64,000 bases of DNA from Eudromia elegans (Eukaryota; Chordata; Aves; Tinamiformes; Tinamidae): the NCBI GenBank assembly GCA_003342815.1, contig PTEX01000314.1:699465-763464 (forward strand). The letters run 5' to 3'. Position 1 is the stretch's first letter. Every line of letters begins with the position of its first letter. Below, piece by piece: positions 60,123 to 64,000 of the stretch. The notes beneath the pieces were generated by a model. That model worked only from the letters and a program-made list of their open reading frames with translations. It was not told where the DNA came from and did not search any database. The position numbers and the translations under genes are program-made.

Positions 60123-63100
60123 TCAGGGAACACAAGAGATGTGAAGCACATATAAGAAGTGTTTTATTTCATTGCAGACATAAGATGATTTATTAATTTA
60201 TTTATTTGATTCTGGGAGGCAAGCCGCACTAGGGAATTTTGGTTGTTTACCTCTAAAAAAGTAGAAATAATGAAGGCCATTACACCTCAATAAAATTTCA
60301 CATCAGACTCACTGTGACTCCAAATGCTTCTGGAAATAATTCTCAGAATTTTATATTTTTGGCCTGCTTCATGTAGTGCAGGCATTTGAGCTCAAACCCC
60401 TCCAGGCAGGGGTGGTAGCATTGCCTAAAAATTTGGCTGCAGCTTTAAATGCTTGAGTCAGCCAAAGGATATGATAGCAGTTAAGTCCTGGATCTGCAAC
60501 TGATGCCATTAAAGGCAATTTCTGCATTGCTTTTTGGAATCTTAGAGAGCAAGAGTCATTACAGCGACCCTTTCCTTCCTACCTCCAAGCCTGTCTGTGA
60601 GAGACAGACTTGGGGTTTTGAACGTACTCCATATGTAGCAAATCACATGGCCTTTGGGATGCTTTCTGCACATGAGCATTCTTGCTGACTCTTCGAACCT
60701 ACCTTCTTGGTCAGCAAGTTTATGATCCGATTCTTCAAGGCTAAGGATTTAGCTGGTGAAAAACAGTGAGTTTCTGTGAGAGAAATTATGATTCGTAATC
60801 AGATGGGCCCTTAAATACTGCAGCAGTGCAGACATAGTGGAGCCCTTATGAGAGTCCTCTGTGGTGGAATGAGTGATTAACTCCTTGAAGGACAGTATAT
60901 GTCTCTACAGTGGTTTATTGCCAATATTTTAACAAGAGAGGACCACAAAAATGTCCTACTTTATTCTGTGATAGACTCTGAGTCACAGGAAACATACGCA
61001 TTTGCAGAGCAGAGAAAGGAGACTGCCAAGACTCTATTTGTTTTTAGTTTTTAAAACATTTTTTCCTTTTAAAGGTTTTTTCCTTATGCAAAATCACTTT
61101 CTTACAAATACGCTACTTGGCAAATGAGCTTCTGTTTAGTTAGTTTGCTCTGGTAGCATGGAAGTCCCATCCCATGCACACTGGACACCTTACCTTGCCA
61201 AGGTCATACTTTCCCACGGACTAGCTATATACCAGCTGAAACACCCATACAATATATATGTGGGCTACCTGAACCTGTAACACGTTGACCCCATGTTGTT
61301 GTCTAACTCTGCTTATATATTTTCTTAGGAAACCCACTAATTCTAATGACACCTAAAATATAAGGCAGGTTAAGCATGAGTTTAATTGCTGCACTGAATT
61401 TTTAGTTGATTGGGATCCTTCATTCAGCATGGAAATTCAATATCATGCTAGCATGATTTTCCTCATTTCTGAAGTGCAGAGCAGTGCAGGTATGTTCAGT
61501 GTTCTGAAGCATAGACATCTAAACTTCACGGAAGGAATATAACAAATACCAGCATCACTTTTATAAAAAGAAGTAGTTTTCCAAATAACAGTGAAAATGC
61601 CAGAAAAAGTTATTTCACTTGCTTACTTAATTTGAGTGAGAGTTGTTGCAGTGATCCCAAAGGAGCAGGTCCTGTAGGTCTGCTAAGAAATCTTTTCCCT
61701 CAATTTTATGCCAACATGTTTATGTTCATAGTGTGAGCTCTCCTAAAAACACAGCTTCTAAACATTTGGAAAATATCTTATACTTCGTTTGTGCTACTAT
61801 AGTAATCCTGCCAATAAAAGGGTGAGAATGATTATCCACAACTTTTCTATTATTAAAATAATTCACAAATCTCTGCCATGGCATGAGTTAAAATGAGGGG
61901 ATGCATTTCTTCTTCTCAGTGCTAATAGTTGTCACATTTATTACTGAGAAATTACAAGAGTCCTTTTCAGGGAAGAGAGTGGGACTAGACTTAGACAGTG
62001 TTACTAGATGGGCAGGAGTGCTTCATCCTGCAATTCTGTTGTCCTTCTCTCACTCAAGCCTGAATGCTGTGTAATGTGTTTGGCAGTGTTTTAACAAATC
62101 AGTCTGACACTAAAATGAGCGTATTTGGTGCCAAATTATAACTGGCTATGTTAGGTATCATATCCTGTGGAGGGAAACTAGAGAGCATTTTGCTTTTGCC
62201 ACTGAGCATTTCTCAGTGAGTGAGCTGCACATTTCCACATCAGCTCCATCCCTTTCAGCGGACAAATGTTCAGGAGAGAGAAAAGGATTCTATGACAAAT
62301 GCTAGTAATGCACAAATTTAATCAGTGTATTTCCTCTCATTACCAAAGTCTTCATATATACATATGCAGCCTTTTTTATGCGTAGGGTATAGCAGGAAAA
62401 ACACAGTGTGCAACAAATTGTCACAGGCATTTAATGTGCAAATTTCAGATACATAGTGTAGACCTACTTCTTCTTCTGCAGAAATCAGTGCTCAAGATTT
62501 CCTTAGCTCTTCAAGGAAGAAGACCAGCACTGGAAAGTCTCAGTCCTACTGCTTCCCAGAGGCAGACAGAAATGTAATCTTTAAAGGCTCATATGAAAGG
62601 TTTCTATGCACCTTGACCAATACATTGGCTCTAGGATAGAAAAGGATCTTGATTCCACTCTGCATTCCAAAGCAATCTAGCTTAGTAATTGACAGTTCTC
62701 CCTCTGGTATTGTATACAATGCTGATAATACATTTTTAAGTTAAAAAATGGTATTTTCTTCTTTTGAAACTTTGTGTCAAATTGTTATGTGGCAGTTTGT
62801 AACACAGCCTCTTTGCAAGTTATTTCAGCTTCCATGCAAGAAGAATGTGTTTCTCATTAAAGCATAATTTGAATGAAAGAAGACATGAATTTGGCTTTCT
62901 ATATGTCAAAGAAGTAATAGCTTTTCAAAGTAGGTATATATTTGACTTACTAGAGTGCCAACAGGACCCATTAGGCTACCTATGCACAATGCATGGCAAT
63001 CCTTACTGCAAAGAATTAATATTTTAGAAAGAGACAGAAGCAGACTACTAATACTATTCTCCAATAACAAGTAGAGATGTCCAAAACAAGTGTTTTGAGC

Positions 63101-63861
63101 AGTTTGCCCAGCTTTGTATATAAGATTTGTGGGAGGACTACAAATTTGAATCCCAAGTTGGACAAGTTACCTTTTTATAAGGTAAGTGGTAAATCAGTCC
63201 TGTCTGTCTAGTTAACGTATTAAGTGTTTATTTTCCTGTGTCCTGTGAATTTAATCCAGGAGACAAAATATGCTTCTAATCCTTATGTGTTTTTCAAACA
63301 GTTGGCCTGCTCAGCTTTGCTGCATGAATAGAAAATGCTTTGCTGAACAAAGTAAGAGTTTATTTGTCCGTGAGACCTTGGCAAAATGGACAGATGAAAT
63401 CTGATTTAAGAGTTTTGGAATAACAGAAAAACGCAGAGTATTTCTTTGGTGTCAGCCTTTCCTTTTCTATGCCATATTTTTATCATTAACATTTTTACTA
63501 ACTGGAGGAGACAGATGAATCAATGTCATTCATCTCTTCTCTGGAACTTCCTGTAGTGTGCTGAGTGCCTGAGTGCAGCTCCAAATAGATAAATTTTTTT
63601 TCAAAAAAAAAAAGTTACAATATGTTTTTTCCCTCTTATACTTAGATTGGCAAAACTGCATCCAAATCTGATCTTTAATGGCTGTGCAAAATTAAGCATA
63701 GCAGCTTTGCCTGTTGGATAAGGAGAACAAAGATTCCCAGAGATGTTCATACAATTGCAATTGTCTGAAGAAGTTCCCTCGGTTGGAAGTTACTGTGCCC
63801 GAGCAGTATAAAGACTTAGCTTAAGCTACTAGTGAAGGGAGTTTTGTTAAGTCTGAAGGTT
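60123..63861. other. Intergenic AT-rich DNA
   Basis: No gene, RNA or repeat family is recognised. The ORFs of about 60 codons have no support. Confidence 0.55.
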
Positions 63862-64000
63862 TCATAGAATCATAGAATCATAGAATGGCTAGGGTTGGAA
63901 GGGACCTGTAGAGGTCATCTAGTCCAACCCCCCTGCACACGCAGGGTCCCCTAGAGCATGTGGCACAGGGTGATGTCCAGGCGGGTTTTGAAGATCTCCA
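63862..64000 (-). mobile_element. CR1 LINE 3' end, running off the window
   Basis: It starts with three tandem ATCATAGA-type terminal words and continues with the reverse complement of the CR1 tail ('gctagggttggaagggacc', then 'gtcatctagtccaaccccc'). Similarity to the consensus appears high, so this is one of the younger copies. Its 5' part lies beyond the window. Confidence 0.92.

Noticed and set aside
52886-64000. Exons of PKD1L1 or SUN3, the human neighbours of HUS1
   Set aside because: I looked for their domains on both strands and found nothing convincing within the window.

Overview
The window is vertebrate nuclear DNA, most likely from a bird. The grounds are avian-type CR1 retrotransposon ends (58.2-59.4 kb, 60.1 kb and 63.9 kb, plus older pieces), two intron-containing single-copy vertebrate genes (MSANTD3 and HUS1), CpG-island promoters, a betaretrovirus-like endogenous retrovirus, and a large block of DNA derived from the vertebrate telomere hexamer. 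Nothing bacterial is present, so operons, Shine-Dalgarno sites and CRISPR do not apply. Species and chromosome cannot be told from the sequence alone.

Layout. 1-11.4 kb is a degenerate satellite built of TTAGGG-related hexamers. It changes composition in zones: TTAGGG-rich, then a six-hexamer (36 bp) unit, then a four-hexamer (24 bp) unit, then GGCAAA-like, then a 71 bp poly-A run, then a short G-rich tail. Its G-rich strand points towards the genes. 11.4-24 kb is AT-rich. On the minus strand it carries a chain of small, phase-compatible, exon-like segments that may form an unrecognised gene for a small C-terminally membrane-anchored protein. 24.0-25.6 kb is a strong CpG island, a probable bidirectional promoter. 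MSANTD3 lies to its right on the plus strand, with coding exons at 30.0 and 31.6 kb.

37.2-43.8 kb is a decayed plus-strand class II (betaretrovirus-like) endogenous retrovirus. It has gag, dUTPase-protease, RT-RNase H and integrase, but no env. Its 3' LTR does not resemble the LTR-like sequence at its 5' end. 44.3-47.1 kb is a block of diverged low-copy inverted and direct repeats. 47.7-52.9 kb is the complete HUS1 gene, with eight coding exons on the plus strand and a CpG-island promoter. 52.9-64 kb is non-coding DNA with CR1 insertions, one of them internally deleted.

The two recognised genes are housekeeping-type. HUS1 is the clamp subunit of the 9-1-1 DNA-damage checkpoint complex. MSANTD3 is a Myb/SANT-like putative DNA-binding protein. 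They are not known to work together; here they are neighbours separated by repeat and retroviral insertions. The most unusual content is the zoned, hexamer-register telomere-derived array beside these genes, the possible small-exon gene next to it, and the retrovirus with mismatched ends.
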